Positions 9,396-18,000 of a stretch of 29,671 nt of DNA are shown piece by piece; within the stretch, counting starts at the first letter, position 1, and every line of letters starts with the position of its first letter. The notes beneath the pieces are model-generated. The model was not told where the DNA came from, did no database searches, and worked only from the letters and a program-made list of their open reading frames with translations. A program made the position numbers and the translations under genes. Source of the stretch: Amoeboradix gromovi (taxonomy: Eukaryota > Sanchytriomycota > Sanchytriomycetes > Sanchytriales > Sanchytriaceae); the NCBI GenBank assembly GCA_018985225.1, contig JADGIF010000041.1, positions 1 through 29,671 of the forward strand. Direction: 5' to 3'.

Positions 9396-10334
9396 ATGTC
9401 GTCCATCTCAAATGATACCTACACATTCACAAACATCCAAGGAGCTTCTGGTTATCTCATGTTCAAAGCACCGTTTGTCATTTCAAATGTCAGCTGCACG
9501 AACCTTTCATACGAGTACGACGGCAACATAAAGTCATGCTATGGTACCTCCAAAAACGCGGCTGAGCTAGTTCCGCAATATTGTACTGAGAGATGCCATT
9601 CTGCGCTTACTGAGGTGTCTAGATGTATCAATGACAAGAAAGAGAGTGATGCAAGTATAATTTTACGGTACTGGTTTAGCCACTGCTTGGCCAGTCCGAA
9701 AAACAGCTCTAACATATGCCTAGTGTCTAGGCTAAACCTACTAACCGAAAAGGGTGGCGACGAGTCCGTTCTCAAGACCACAGCTGCATGGCCAATGACT
9801 TGTGATGCTTGCACTCGCGTGTCTATGGCTCGAATGCTAGACGATTATGAGTTCCTCAAAAACAATCCAATATATGCTGCCTCTCTGCCTGATCTCTCTA
9901 ACATCCAGATATCTCAGGAGAATGTTATCAGAGAGTGTGGCAACACATACGATCAGTTGGAAATAGATCCTAGCGACACTGGCAGTAGAAGTAGCCTGCC
10001 AACATATGGGATAGTCCTGATAGTTGTAGGATGTGTAGCCGCTTTGCTGCTGCTTGGGCTATGTGTCAGAAGACGATGTCTAAAAAGTCGGCAAGGCAAC
10101 GCTGAGAATGATTCATGTATACCTAAAGATCCTTACCAGATGAATGAGAGCGGCTTCTCTCCCAAGCACAAACAAGAAGATGCGGATGATTCTGTGGGCC
10201 CATCTGATGAGACCTTGGGGAACGAGCGTTATTCGTTTCCACAGCCCAGAATTAATGCAAGTGCGAATATCGCTAGCAATGAGGAGAACGTTTATGATGA
10301 TATGAGAGTTACCAACTTTAGAAACTTGAACTAG
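9396..10334 (+). CDS. Cysteine-rich single-pass membrane protein, unrecognised family
   Basis: The 312-residue protein has ten cysteines in residues 34-181, two of them in a CDAC pair. It carries several N-glycosylation sequons (NVS, NLS, NSS), a membrane helix at about 203-223 (IVLIVVGCVAALLLLGLCV), a basic stop-transfer patch RRRC, and a ~85-residue hydrophilic tail with Tyr in DPY, ENVY and ERY contexts. This is the layout of a surface receptor-like protein with its N-terminus outside. No signal peptide follows the ATG used here. Either the helix is a type III anchor, or a 5' exon is missing: CTAAC sits just upstream, and an AG at about 9443 could be a splice acceptor. Function unknown. 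Confidence 0.75.
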   Translation: MSSISNDTYTFTNIQGASGYLMFKAPFVISNVSCTNLSYEYDGNIKSCYGTSKNAAELVPQYCTERCHSALTEVSRCINDKKESDASIILRYWFSHCLASPKNSSNICLVSRLNLLTEKGGDESVLKTTAAWPMTCDACTRVSMARMLDDYEFLKNNPIYAASLPDLSNIQISQENVIRECGNTYDQLEIDPSDTGSRSSLPTYGIVLIVVGCVAALLLLGLCVRRRCLKSRQGNAENDSCIPKDPYQMNESGFSPKHKQEDADDSVGPSDETLGNERYSFPQPRINASANIASNEENVYDDMRVTNFRNLN

Positions 10335-10755
10335 TAAATCTATTGATAAATCCATCTTTCAAGGGCATTATTTGATAGTGCTGAATATCCATCAATCGAT
10401 TGAAGAAACTTATCAATTGATCTCTATTTTGCATTTCTATCCAAGGCTTCGCTGACATAGATTCAAGAATGGCGATATTCGAGACTGCGTATCGGCATCA
10501 GTTCATTTACAGTAACCAGGTGTGGAAGGTGATGTAACGATAAGCATCCTGCTGAATATGTCAATAACATTGCTTTAGCACCCATAAATAAAAACTAGCC
10601 TATTGCGATCAGCGATGATAAGAGTGTGGTTCTTTCTTGGACCATAACGATAACCTGTTAATGCATCTCAGCTGTATTCGGGGCTCTTGAGAAGTCTAGC
10701 AGAAAAATAGAAAGAAGTAAAGAACATTTCAGTCAGTTTTATACATAATTTACAT
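10335..10755. other. Intergenic between convergent genes
   Basis: The region lies between the stop of the plus-strand membrane protein and the stop of the minus-strand small secreted protein. No ORF, RNA gene or repeat is recognised in it. Confidence 0.5.
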
Positions 10756-10998
10756 TTACTTTCTTACTAGGCATTGCATGTACCAGGAGTCGAATCTTAC
10801 AATCTTGTATCCGATAGAGTTGTAATAGTACATCCAGGCATCACAGAATGCGAACGCGTCAGATGCACCTAGTCCTACGCCATATGGGGCGGGTTTTGGT
10901 ACTTTTGTCTTTGAAGCACTACCTTTTTTGGTGCTAGGCGGTTTTGGAGTGTAAGCTGCTTGAATAATGCACAGAAGAAAGACCAGACTGAAGTTCAT
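10756..10998 (-). CDS. Small secreted protein, 80 residues
   Basis: I chose the second in-frame ATG (10998) because it gives a textbook signal peptide, MNFSLVFLLCIIQAAYT; the ATG at 11016 would add six polar residues. The mature part, about 62 residues, begins with a Pro/Lys/Ser-rich linker and ends in an aromatic segment rich in Tyr and Trp with two Cys, a possible disulfide. Short secreted proteins of this kind are common in fungi as wall or effector-like proteins, but no family is recognised and no role is claimed. Confidence 0.6.
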   Translation of the reverse strand: MNFSLVFLLCIIQAAYTPKPPSTKKGSASKTKVPKPAPYGVGLGASDAFAFCDAWMYYYNSIGYKIVRFDSWYMQCLVRK

Positions 10999-11016
10999 AC
11001 TTTCAGTAGTGCGCAC

Positions 11017-11975
11017 TCATTTTATTGCCAACACAAGGCATAAATTTCAGCATGATTGGTGCTTAAGGCGATATTAGAGCTCATGATAATTAAGAAATTT
11101 TCCACTAAGATATTCATTTATTTCCTTGTGTCTGGAGTGATATCAATTGTTTAGATTAAGTTGCTATAAAATCAACAATACAGGGTTTTCTAAGAATTGT
11201 TTTCGTGAGTTTTTGTAATTAAGTTTCTAGTTACATAACTCAATACCACGACTACGTATCTTGAACTTAGCTCCACTGCATCTGATTTGAATCAAAGAAG
11301 CGAATAGACATTTAAGTTTGGTTAATCCCTAATCCCAATCTTAGTCTCAGGTTTGTGTGATTAGACTAATATAATCTGGGTGTACTAATTTAAACAAGAA
11401 AATACCGATTTGTTGCTGATTTTGGTAGTCAAAGGCGAATAATTTTATTTTCAAAGTTCTTATTGCAGATTATTGTAGAAATACATTGATAAGCTATAAT
11501 TTACTTAAAAAAAAGTTTGTAGAACAAGAAGATTAGATTAAGTGATGCAATAGATGAGAAAATTTGGTTCAGTTTAAAATAAATATTCTTATTAATTGAG
11601 TCAAATTGCCATAGTTGTCAGACTAATCCATTGAGTTAAATCGGCGTTGAGATGAGATCCGTCTAAACTTAAATGTCTAAGAGTGCGCAGAGTAACATCT
11701 TTCCAGAAATTTATTGAATGCTGCAATAGCATGTGTGCAAAACACTCCCATACTGCTGTGCTTCTCAGCAAACAACAATTTAAACACAGTTAGTTCCTAA
11801 CTTTGCGTAAGTGTGCGAGAACCAAGGCAAAACTACAATTTTTGGCCTTTAAAAAAGCTAAAGTATATTAACGCTTGGGCATGTAATTGAACCAATCAAT
11901 TATAGATTAATGATTCACCAATCGCATGGAAAAACCAGCATATTAAGTCTTGCATCATAGGAAACCAGCAGACTT
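11017..11975. other. Intergenic, no gene recognised
   Basis: This ~960-bp AT-rich region lies between the divergent starts of the small secreted protein (minus) and the first proline-rich protein (plus). It should contain both promoters. No ORF, repeat family or RNA gene is recognised. Confidence 0.5.
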
Positions 11976-12458
11976 ATGAGATTTTTAGTTTTGCCATTAT
12001 TATTTGCGCAAAATCCTCCTCCGCCAACAGCAGCAATTCAAGCACAAAAAGCAAATGATCCGTTCTTAAAAGGAGTTCGGGTAATCGATAGTATCGTATT
12101 TGGAAAAAATGCGAGAGCAGATCCATTAGATTTATCGGGTACTGGCTCTACCGCAGACACTGCTCCTCCTTCAACACCGCCATCGGATATAAACCTTGAT
12201 GTAACTTCCCCTCCACCATTGCCGCCTAAAGGAGTTATGCCTCCTCCTTTGGGAACTGTTCCCTCAAATACACCAGCTACAAATACACCAGCTACAAATA
12301 CCGCAGGTCTAAGCACTGGATCCAATGGTAAGGCAGGATTAAAAAACAGTAGCATCTCACCCAACAGCATTAAAAAACAAAGTTCAAGCAAATCCGAAGC
12401 ATTATTGAGCTACAAAAACTCAGCTATCGGCATTCTATTTTATGTATTGTTGTTTTAA
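11976..12458 (+). CDS. Proline-rich secreted protein with GPI-anchor-like ends, paralogue 1
   Basis: The 160-residue protein has an N-terminal hydrophobic leader (MRFLVLPLLFA) and a C-terminal hydrophobic stretch (SAIGILFYVLLF) after a Ser/Lys-rich spacer, the usual layout of a GPI-anchored surface protein. It shares with the next gene an N-terminal block (PPPP, NDPFLK, a near-identical ID(S/T)IVFGKNAR motif, DPLD) and a central block GVMPPPLG. The block at 12270-12300 repeats NTPAT twice from a 15-bp unit. No catalytic domain is present; a cell-wall or surface role is inferred. The neighbour starts 210 bp downstream on the same strand, so the two are a local duplication. Confidence 0.7.
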   Translation: MRFLVLPLLFAQNPPPPTAAIQAQKANDPFLKGVRVIDSIVFGKNARADPLDLSGTGSTADTAPPSTPPSDINLDVTSPPPLPPKGVMPPPLGTVPSNTPATNTPATNTAGLSTGSNGKAGLKNSSISPNSIKKQSSSKSEALLSYKNSAIGILFYVLLF

Positions 12459-12667
12459 ATTGAAATAGTAAATCGTTTGTTTATAAATTTTTCTTAAATG
12501 GCTTAATTAAATAAAAAGCTAAGGAAGTGTCTGTTTTCAGATCATTAGAAACAAATGAAATTTTTAATTTCTCAAGTCCTAATTAAACCCAAACAAGATT
12601 ATTAAAATTCAAACCAATCAGCACTTGTAAGTAGAGGTATTAAAACTGGGCTATTGCTCGCCTCAGA

Positions 12668-13288
12668 ATGACTGTTTATTTACTTGCTCTTCTATATGGA
12701 CAGCTACCACCTCCGCCGAGCCCTGAAATTAAAGCACAACAAGAAAATGATCCATTTTTAAAAGCAGTACATTTTATTGACACCATAGTGTTTGGAAAGA
12801 ACGCTAGATCCGATCCGCTTGATATAGCAAGTAGTTTCAAGTCAAATCCTGCTACAAATCCAAAGAAAAGTTCTTCTAGTTCAATAACGCATACGCCTCC
12901 AAATGCCGTCGAGCCTCCAACTGGTGTACCACAATCAAAAGCGCCAGCACCGCCGATGCCACCACATGGTGTTATGCCCCCACCACTTGGTCAGTTGCCA
13001 GAACCAGGAGCAATGAATCAATCACACATTCCGCCGCCATCAAACTCAAGCAATCATAGCGAAGATGCGGGACCTCTAAGTATGTTGGGAAATTTATTTA
13101 CTGCAATTATAGCTCCATTGCCTCCATCTGAATTTGCATTCAATGAAACCTCTAACTCCACAAACAAAGTAGCAGCTGCATCATCAAAGTTTTCCAAGAT
13201 GTCTTCATCGTGCAAAACAGGTACAAACATGTTCGCTTTTTTGTGCTTGACACTTCTTCAAGGATTTATCTCGCAGGAATTTTACTAG
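12668..13288 (+). CDS. Proline-rich secreted protein, paralogue 2
   Basis: The 206-residue protein has a leader MTVYLLALLYG, then PPPP, NDPFLK, IDTIVFGKNAR, DPLD and later GVMPPPLG, the same ordered blocks as the gene 210 bp upstream. The linker and the C-terminal half differ and are longer here: NxS/T sequons (NQS, NSS, NETS, NST), a Ser-rich stretch, then a hydrophobic segment MFAFLCLTLLQGF close to the end. This suggests GPI anchoring, though the tail GFISQEFY is less classical. The conserved N-terminal block is the likely functional part. No known domain is recognised. Confidence 0.7.
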   Translation: MTVYLLALLYGQLPPPPSPEIKAQQENDPFLKAVHFIDTIVFGKNARSDPLDIASSFKSNPATNPKKSSSSSITHTPPNAVEPPTGVPQSKAPAPPMPPHGVMPPPLGQLPEPGAMNQSHIPPPSNSSNHSEDAGPLSMLGNLFTAIIAPLPPSEFAFNETSNSTNKVAAASSKFSKMSSSCKTGTNMFAFLCLTLLQGFISQEFY

Positions 13289-13454
13289 AATAAATTGTTT
13301 ATCTAAATTATGCCTCTAAAACAATTCAATTATAATAAAGCGCGAGGGTTTTCTTAAAATATCTCATTTAACGGCTTTTTTATTACACATCACCTGCTAG
13401 CAATGTGCACATAGCATCTATTAATCTAAATGTTTCAACTCGCATAACAAAAGG

Positions 13455-13790
13455 ATGGAAAATGATTATACCACAGCCATGGTTATACTAAATATAACCA
13501 GGTACAAGGAATTCAACAGCAGGCATGTAGATGGAGACATAGAAACGGAAATGGCAACCAGATCCCAAGGTCATTTTCGATCAAAACAAGATTTGTTAAA
13601 GAAAGTACTTACTAGAAAATGTTTACAGAGCATTCAAAAGCAATATCCGATTACTTTTACAGTTACAATGTATCCACAATCGAACAAGGACTTAATTTTA
13701 GATATAGTTAAGAATAATAAAATCTTAGCTTGTGTAGAAATGCGAGAAATATACAATTTGGATATCAGTGAGTTTGTTAGTAAAATTTAG
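13455..13790 (+). CDS. Small unrecognised protein, 111 residues
   Basis: The ORF starts at an ATG in an A-rich context (AAAAGGATGG) and codes a mixed alpha/beta, charged protein with neither signal peptide nor membrane helix. The C-terminal half (YPITFTVTMYP, then DLILDIVKNNKILACVEM) has alternating hydrophobic residues, like a beta strand followed by a helix and strand. I cannot name a family. Codon use and base composition match the neighbours, so it is probably real. Confidence 0.5.
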   Translation: MENDYTTAMVILNITRYKEFNSRHVDGDIETEMATRSQGHFRSKQDLLKKVLTRKCLQSIQKQYPITFTVTMYPQSNKDLILDIVKNNKILACVEMREIYNLDISEFVSKI

Positions 13791-14235
13791 TTTTGTGCCT
13801 TTGTTTCCCGGTTAATTTGAAATTAAGTATAACCAAGGTTTACTCTTAAACAGCCTCTGGAGTCTTGGGCATTTGACATGTTTTGCAATTCCGAGAGATA
13901 CCAAAATAATTGCATATGTTTTGAAATCGCCACTCAAACCTATGGCTAAGGTCTTCTCAAGAATTTTTCTAGTTATAACATTCAGTAGGCTTGTTAACCA
14001 AAGATCAAATTTTTTATAACAAACAGTGAATCCCCTTGGGAAACAACTTTCCAAGTCAAATAGGCATCTAATGCTCTGACATGATTCTGAAAATTTGCAT
14101 GCTTAACTAGTAGTTTAATGCCATAAGTACTTGCATAGTGTGAGAAATCACCTAGTACCGCCTTATATTAGTATCAATACAAACCCCTGTTTTAGAGCAT
14201 TTTTCTTATCTGGCATCAAAGGAGTAAACTTCATA
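13791..14235. other. Intergenic upstream of NSA2
   Basis: No gene is recognised here. The NSA2 frame stays open to 14131, but those extra 35 residues lack similarity to the family, so they are treated as 5' untranslated sequence. Confidence 0.5.
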
Positions 14236-15000
14236 ATGCCCCAACACAATTACATTGAGCAGGCTATCAAGCAGCAAGGTAGAAAGTTTGATCATCTAGA
14301 GCGTACCAGAAAGAAAGAAGCAAGAGAACCTCACAAAGTATCTCAAATGGCAAAGACCTTGCATGGATGGAAAGCCAAGCAATTTAATAAGAAACAATTT
14401 ACAAAGAAAATTAACATGATGAAAACAATTAAAGCACATGAAGAGAAAACAGTTACGAAAAGCACTAATGAAATGCTGCCGACTTATTTATTAGACCGTC
14501 AATTGGAGCAGGGTAAGATTTTAACTAATCGACTGAAGCAAAAGAGAATAGAGAAACAAGGGAAGTGGGATGTGCATATTCCACAGGTCAGATCAATGCC
14601 AGAAACAGAGGTATTTAAAGTGATCCAATCGGGTAAGAGAAAGAAGAAGATGTGGAAAAGAATGATTACAAAACCTACTTTTGTCGGGAGCAATTTTACC
14701 AGAAAAGCTCCCAAGTACGAGAGATTTATTCGTCCAACAGGTTTACGATATACGAAAGCTCATGTTACTCATCCTGAGCTTAGAACCACATTTTATTTGC
14801 CCATGCTTGGGGTTAAACAGAATCCGCAATCTCACACCATGACTCAATTGGGAGTTTTGACAAAGGGAACTGTTATAGAAGTAGATGTACAAGAACTTGG
14901 ATTGGTGACTCAAGGCGGTAGAATTGTATGGGGCAAATATGCTCAAATTAGTAATAATCCAGAATTAGATGGATGTGTAAATGCAGTGCTATTAGTGTAA
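14236..15000 (+). CDS. NSA2: Ribosome biogenesis protein NSA2
   Basis: The start at 14236 gives MPQHNYIEQ, which matches the highly conserved N-terminus of NSA2 (MPQN-YIE). The 254-residue length is close to the usual ~260. Conserved blocks are visible in order: GWKAKQF and KTIKAHE, then PTYLLDR, then [16 protein letters not shown], then RFIRP and THPEL, then [14 protein letters not shown], then [10 protein letters not shown], and the terminal [13 protein letters not shown]2 acts in the nucleolus and nucleus in maturation of the 60S pre-ribosome. The protein is more divergent in its N-terminal half than plant or animal copies and looks fungal. It is intronless here and converges with the minus-strand gene ending at 15068. 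This is the most secure identification in the window. Confidence 0.97.
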   Translation: MPQHNYIEQAIKQQGRKFDHLERTRKKEAREPHKVSQMAKTLHGWKAKQFNKKQFTKKINMMKTIKAHEEKTVTKSTNEMLPTYLLDRQLEQGKILTNRLKQKRIEKQGKWDVHIPQVRSMPETEVFKVIQSGKRKKKMWKRMITKPTFVGSNFTRKAPKYERFIRPTGLRYTKAHVTHPELRTTFYLPMLGVKQNPQSHTMTQLGVLTKGTVIEVDVQELGLVTQGGRIVWGKYAQISNNPELDGCVNAVLLV

Positions 15001-15067
15001 TAAATTATGACTATTTCAATTCACAAAAATTTAAGCAACTCTCATTTTATACGTCGAAATACATTTA

Positions 15068-15592
15068 TTAATTCAAAAAATCTGCCTGTATCAAATCCTT
15101 GAACAGTTTTGGAACTGTTGTTAACATATCAGGCTGATCATGCAGGGATTTTATCATGGCAGCTCTCCATGACTGGTACACGGCATCTTCAAACTTGGTG
15201 TTTTCCCATCCATCAGGAAGCACGTATTTGTCACTGGATTCAGTAATGGGTTTAATACGTGGGCGAACATCTAATTCTTTTAACGCTGCTTCTTTTACAG
15301 GCCTTGCAACCATTTTCCCCTTATTTTGTACTGCTTCGTACCCAGTGTTGCTAAGATTGTTATTTGACTTTTTTGTATCATTACTGAGATTGTTGTAGGA
15401 CTTTTTAGACAGAAGAGACTGTTGATAGAGAGTTTGAGAATCAGCCAATATTTCTTTGGATCTAGATACTATCGATGAACTTGAGTTTTTGTTATCTAGT
15501 TTTCTTGGTAAAGACTCGCCCATTTCTTGAACTAGTTCAATAATTTCTTTAATAAGCTGATTTTCCAACAACTCACTGCTCATATAAGCCAC
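15068..15592 (-). CDS. Unrecognised 174-residue protein
   Basis: The stop is 68 bp from the NSA2 stop, in a convergent arrangement. The N-terminal 35 residues are helical and acidic (SSELLENQLIKEIIELVQEM). A Ser/Asn/Lys-rich low-complexity middle follows. The C-terminal third has an aromatic, conserved-looking block (YVLPDGWEN ... DAVYQSWRAAMIKSLHDQ). There is no signal peptide or membrane helix, so a cytosolic or nuclear location is likely. An alternative start is the Met at residue 4. No family is recognised. Confidence 0.55.
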   Translation of the reverse strand: MAYMSSELLENQLIKEIIELVQEMGESLPRKLDNKNSSSSIVSRSKEILADSQTLYQQSLLSKKSYNNLSNDTKKSNNNLSNTGYEAVQNKGKMVARPVKEAALKELDVRPRIKPITESSDKYVLPDGWENTKFEDAVYQSWRAAMIKSLHDQPDMLTTVPKLFKDLIQADFLN

Positions 15593-15886
15593 ATCTTGGT
15601 TGAATATTATAGAATCAACAGTTATGACATGCTCTATGAATTATATACAAAATCTAATTAACACCCAAGAGGCAAGTGGTAAAAGTTATACGAATAGAGC
15701 AGGAGGCTGTACTTACAATCGCAGGAATGTCTCCCAAACTGATGAAAATAAATAATTTATTGATTTATCGCAAATTTATAACAAAAGGAACTACTTCATC
15801 ATGTGCCGGTAATTGGCAGACACATCTTTTTTCACAGTTTCGATTTAAATCGCCACTAACTTCACCAAATGCCAAATCTTCATTAA

Positions 15887-16417
15887 CTACGAATTACCTC
15901 CTGCACCTGTATTTTGATCTCCATTTCCATCATCAGTTCTTATTAATACATGTGTAATCCCCTTTTCAATCGCATCCGCCACTTCAGCTAAAGTTGTAAA
16001 TGGGAAAACGTGGGTGTTTTTATTCAAAATACCCCAGAAATCGATGCCAACTTTAGAATTACCAGCACTTTTGGGTTTAACCAAATTAGCTATAGCCTTA
16101 CCGTTTGGTTTTCCGGTGGAATCTACAGTCAATCTTGCTGAAATAACATGCTTAATTAAAGGAACTTGCAAATGATATCTAATGCTGACGATACTATCAG
16201 CGTCTTTAATAACGCATAAAGTGATATTACCATGTGAGCTACCCATGTTCAAATTCTCATATCCTACTGGTCTAATAACATTTGATGTTTTCAATTCTGC
16301 AAAGAATGTTTTAGAGCAACCATGCCTGATTCCCAAGTATATTGGAGCTGGACACTGCTGGTACTTTAGTCCATCTTGAAATGAATATACCACAGCCAAA
16401 AGTGTCAAAGCCAACAT
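15887..16417 (-). CDS. Secreted protein with a CHRD-like domain
   Basis: The 176-residue protein starts with a signal-like leader (MLALTLLAVVYS). Residues about 75-165 follow the order of a CHRD (chordin-type) domain: a beta-rich start (ADSIVSIRYHLQV), a segment where CHRD proteins usually have AHIH (here VISARLTV), then G-x-PNGKAIANL, a FWGIL strand, the TLAEVADAIEKGI helix and the closing strand HVLIRT. The usual histidines and the final GEIRG are not conserved, so this is a divergent member or a look-alike. CHRD proteins are extracellular; their molecular role in fungi is poorly known. The C-terminus is short and Gly/Asn/Asp-rich. Confidence 0.55.
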   Translation of the reverse strand: MLALTLLAVVYSFQDGLKYQQCPAPIYLGIRHGCSKTFFAELKTSNVIRPVGYENLNMGSSHGNITLCVIKDADSIVSIRYHLQVPLIKHVISARLTVDSTGKPNGKAIANLVKPKSAGNSKVGIDFWGILNKNTHVFPFTTLAEVADAIEKGITHVLIRTDDGNGDQNTGAGGNS

Positions 16418-16594
16418 TCAAAAAGTTTTGGGATCAGCAGCGTTTTGTTCTAATACGTCAATAGCCAAGAATACGGAAGAGTGGCATTACTCAAGAATTG
16501 AATATTAGGAATTGACATAAACAAACAATAAGCTTGATATGCAACAATTTCTAATGCAAAGTTGTGGGAATTCATTACACGAGATAATAATAAA

Positions 16595-16900
16595 TTATTT
16601 AAAATATTCATCCACTCGGTCACGTGCTATTCTAGATATATTGACTTCAGTCGTATCAAATAGTTGCTTAAACTTCGGGCAGCTTTGTATAAGATGCCTA
16701 ACACGGGCGTCTCTTCTGCTAGCGAATTTGAATAGCTTTCCACATAGTTTACATTGCTTTGAAAGCCCATGTCTAACTATGTGGCGCTCGTAATCATATT
16801 TACGCTGGAATTCACGCCTACAATGCTCGCACTCATATTTCATGTTTAACAAGAAATCTATCTGCATCTTATCCGACATCTGTGGCGTTTTAGAATTCAA
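16595..16900 (-). CDS. Small C2H2 zinc-finger protein, 101 residues
   Basis: Residues about 25-45 form a canonical C2H2 finger: CEHC, twelve residues, then HIVRH. A second finger follows directly, CKLC then a long loop and H-x4-C, making it C2HC-like. The short C-terminus is charged. The protein probably binds nucleic acid or protein in the nucleus; the target is unknown. The first ATG is used, but Met at residues 8, 12 or 20 is equally possible and a 5' exon may be missing. The protein is much shorter than a typical transcription factor. Confidence 0.65.
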   Translation of the reverse strand: MNSKTPQMSDKMQIDFLLNMKYECEHCRREFQRKYDYERHIVRHGLSKQCKLCGKLFKFASRRDARVRHLIQSCPKFKQLFDTTEVNISRIARDRVDEYFK

Positions 16901-17261
16901 GGGTTGTTGGGGGTGAAAACAAACGGGACATGCTCAATGGAGAAATGATAAAAATTTTATGAACAACAAATTTCAGAATTTTTAGTATGTTATTAAAAGA
17001 GCTGCAGTCATGTGATATTTCATGTACAGTAGATGGTTTTCATAGAATAAACCATTTATCGAGAATACTTGTTTTTTTATATAAACACTCTTTCTTTTCT
17101 TGACACTTCTAATGGGATAATACGCGAAATCCTCACTATTCATAAATGACAAGTAGTTCTAACCTCGCAATCTTAGTTGTGTCATACTTAAAGAAATATG
17201 TAGTAGATATAGTATACACTTATCGACATCGAGAAACTAGTGCAATAATATGAAAACTAGA
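16901..17261. other. Intergenic, no gene recognised
   Basis: AT-rich sequence between the zinc-finger gene and the Fanzor C-terminal fragment. Nothing is recognised; the N-terminal part of that Fanzor copy is absent or beyond recognition. Confidence 0.4.
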
Positions 17262-17481
17262 TGTCATTCAACAATTTATCATTACGCATTCAAAGAGCAC
17301 TTGAAATTAGGCGTAAAGGATAGGAAAGATGATTGCTGATTGCAATGAAGAGTTTATTAGTCAAAAATGTTCAAGGTGTGGTACTTAAAAGAAAAATAAT
17401 TTGGGTAACTATACATGCACAAACTGTCATTTGAATAAGCATAGAGATCACATGATAGCAAGGAATATTTATATCAAGTAA
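17262..17481 (+). pseudogene. Fanzor/TnpB-like C-terminal fragment, decayed copy 2
   Basis: The first part reads TIYHYAFKEHLKLGVKDRK, matching the helix before the zinc finger in Fanzor/TnpB proteins (compare RHYTFKKILSHKCK in the copy at 23833). After a one-base frameshift near 17329 comes ADCNEEFISQKCSRCG, an in-frame TAA at 17386, then CTNCHLNKHRDHMIARNI. The two CxxC pairs and the RD-x3-ARNI motif are the zinc ribbon and RuvC-III of the family. Everything upstream is missing. The residues differ clearly from copy 1 and from the 23833 copy, so this is an independent, older or more distant Fanzor insertion. Confidence 0.75.
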
Positions 17482-18000
17482 ATGTATCATGGTTCAAACC
17501 CGCCACAGGGTAGTCAAAATGCGAGCAATCACTGTAATGGACAAATTAACTACTCAGAAATCGTGTCCTTCGCTGAGGAGTTAGTGTGGTGAAGTAAATG
17601 GCTATTCGAAATTAGGGTGGAAATTACATCGCGAACATGGGAAAATACGCAAAGAACACTAGGATATATAGCACTGATCTTTAAAGATTCATAAAGACGA
17701 TGTGGAAATATATTAGAAAATCGTAAAAATGTGACGTAACACGCCTTGTTAAACTATAGAAATGGGACACCTAATATAATAAGTGGAGTAAATCAATATT
17801 CCATGAAATTACAAAAAATGTGTTTTCTGAAACTCTGAATCAAGATCTTTCTCAAAATCTCAGTTTGAAGATGATACGACCACTATGTATAACATTATTC
17901 CTCTTTTAAAAGTATTATAGCAATTTGAATACAATATCTAAATCAACATTTTAATTGTCAAATGTATTTCCCATTTAAGTTTTTGAGAAAATTTTAAAAC
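17482..18000. other. Intergenic upstream of the reverse transcriptase gene
   Basis: No gene is recognised. The first ~100 bp directly follow the Fanzor zinc-ribbon fragment and are where a transposon end or guide RNA would lie, but no clear hairpin is seen. The last ~100 bp before the ATG at 18001 are very AT-rich, as expected for a promoter. Confidence 0.4.

Noticed and set aside
14131-14235. 35-residue N-terminal extension of NSA2
   Set aside because: The family starts MPQ-x-x-YIE, which is matched exactly at 14236, and the extension has no similarity to NSA2.
17491-17501. GGTTCAAACCC resembles a tRNA B box
   Set aside because: No A box, acceptor stem or anticodon arm is found in the 70 bp upstream.
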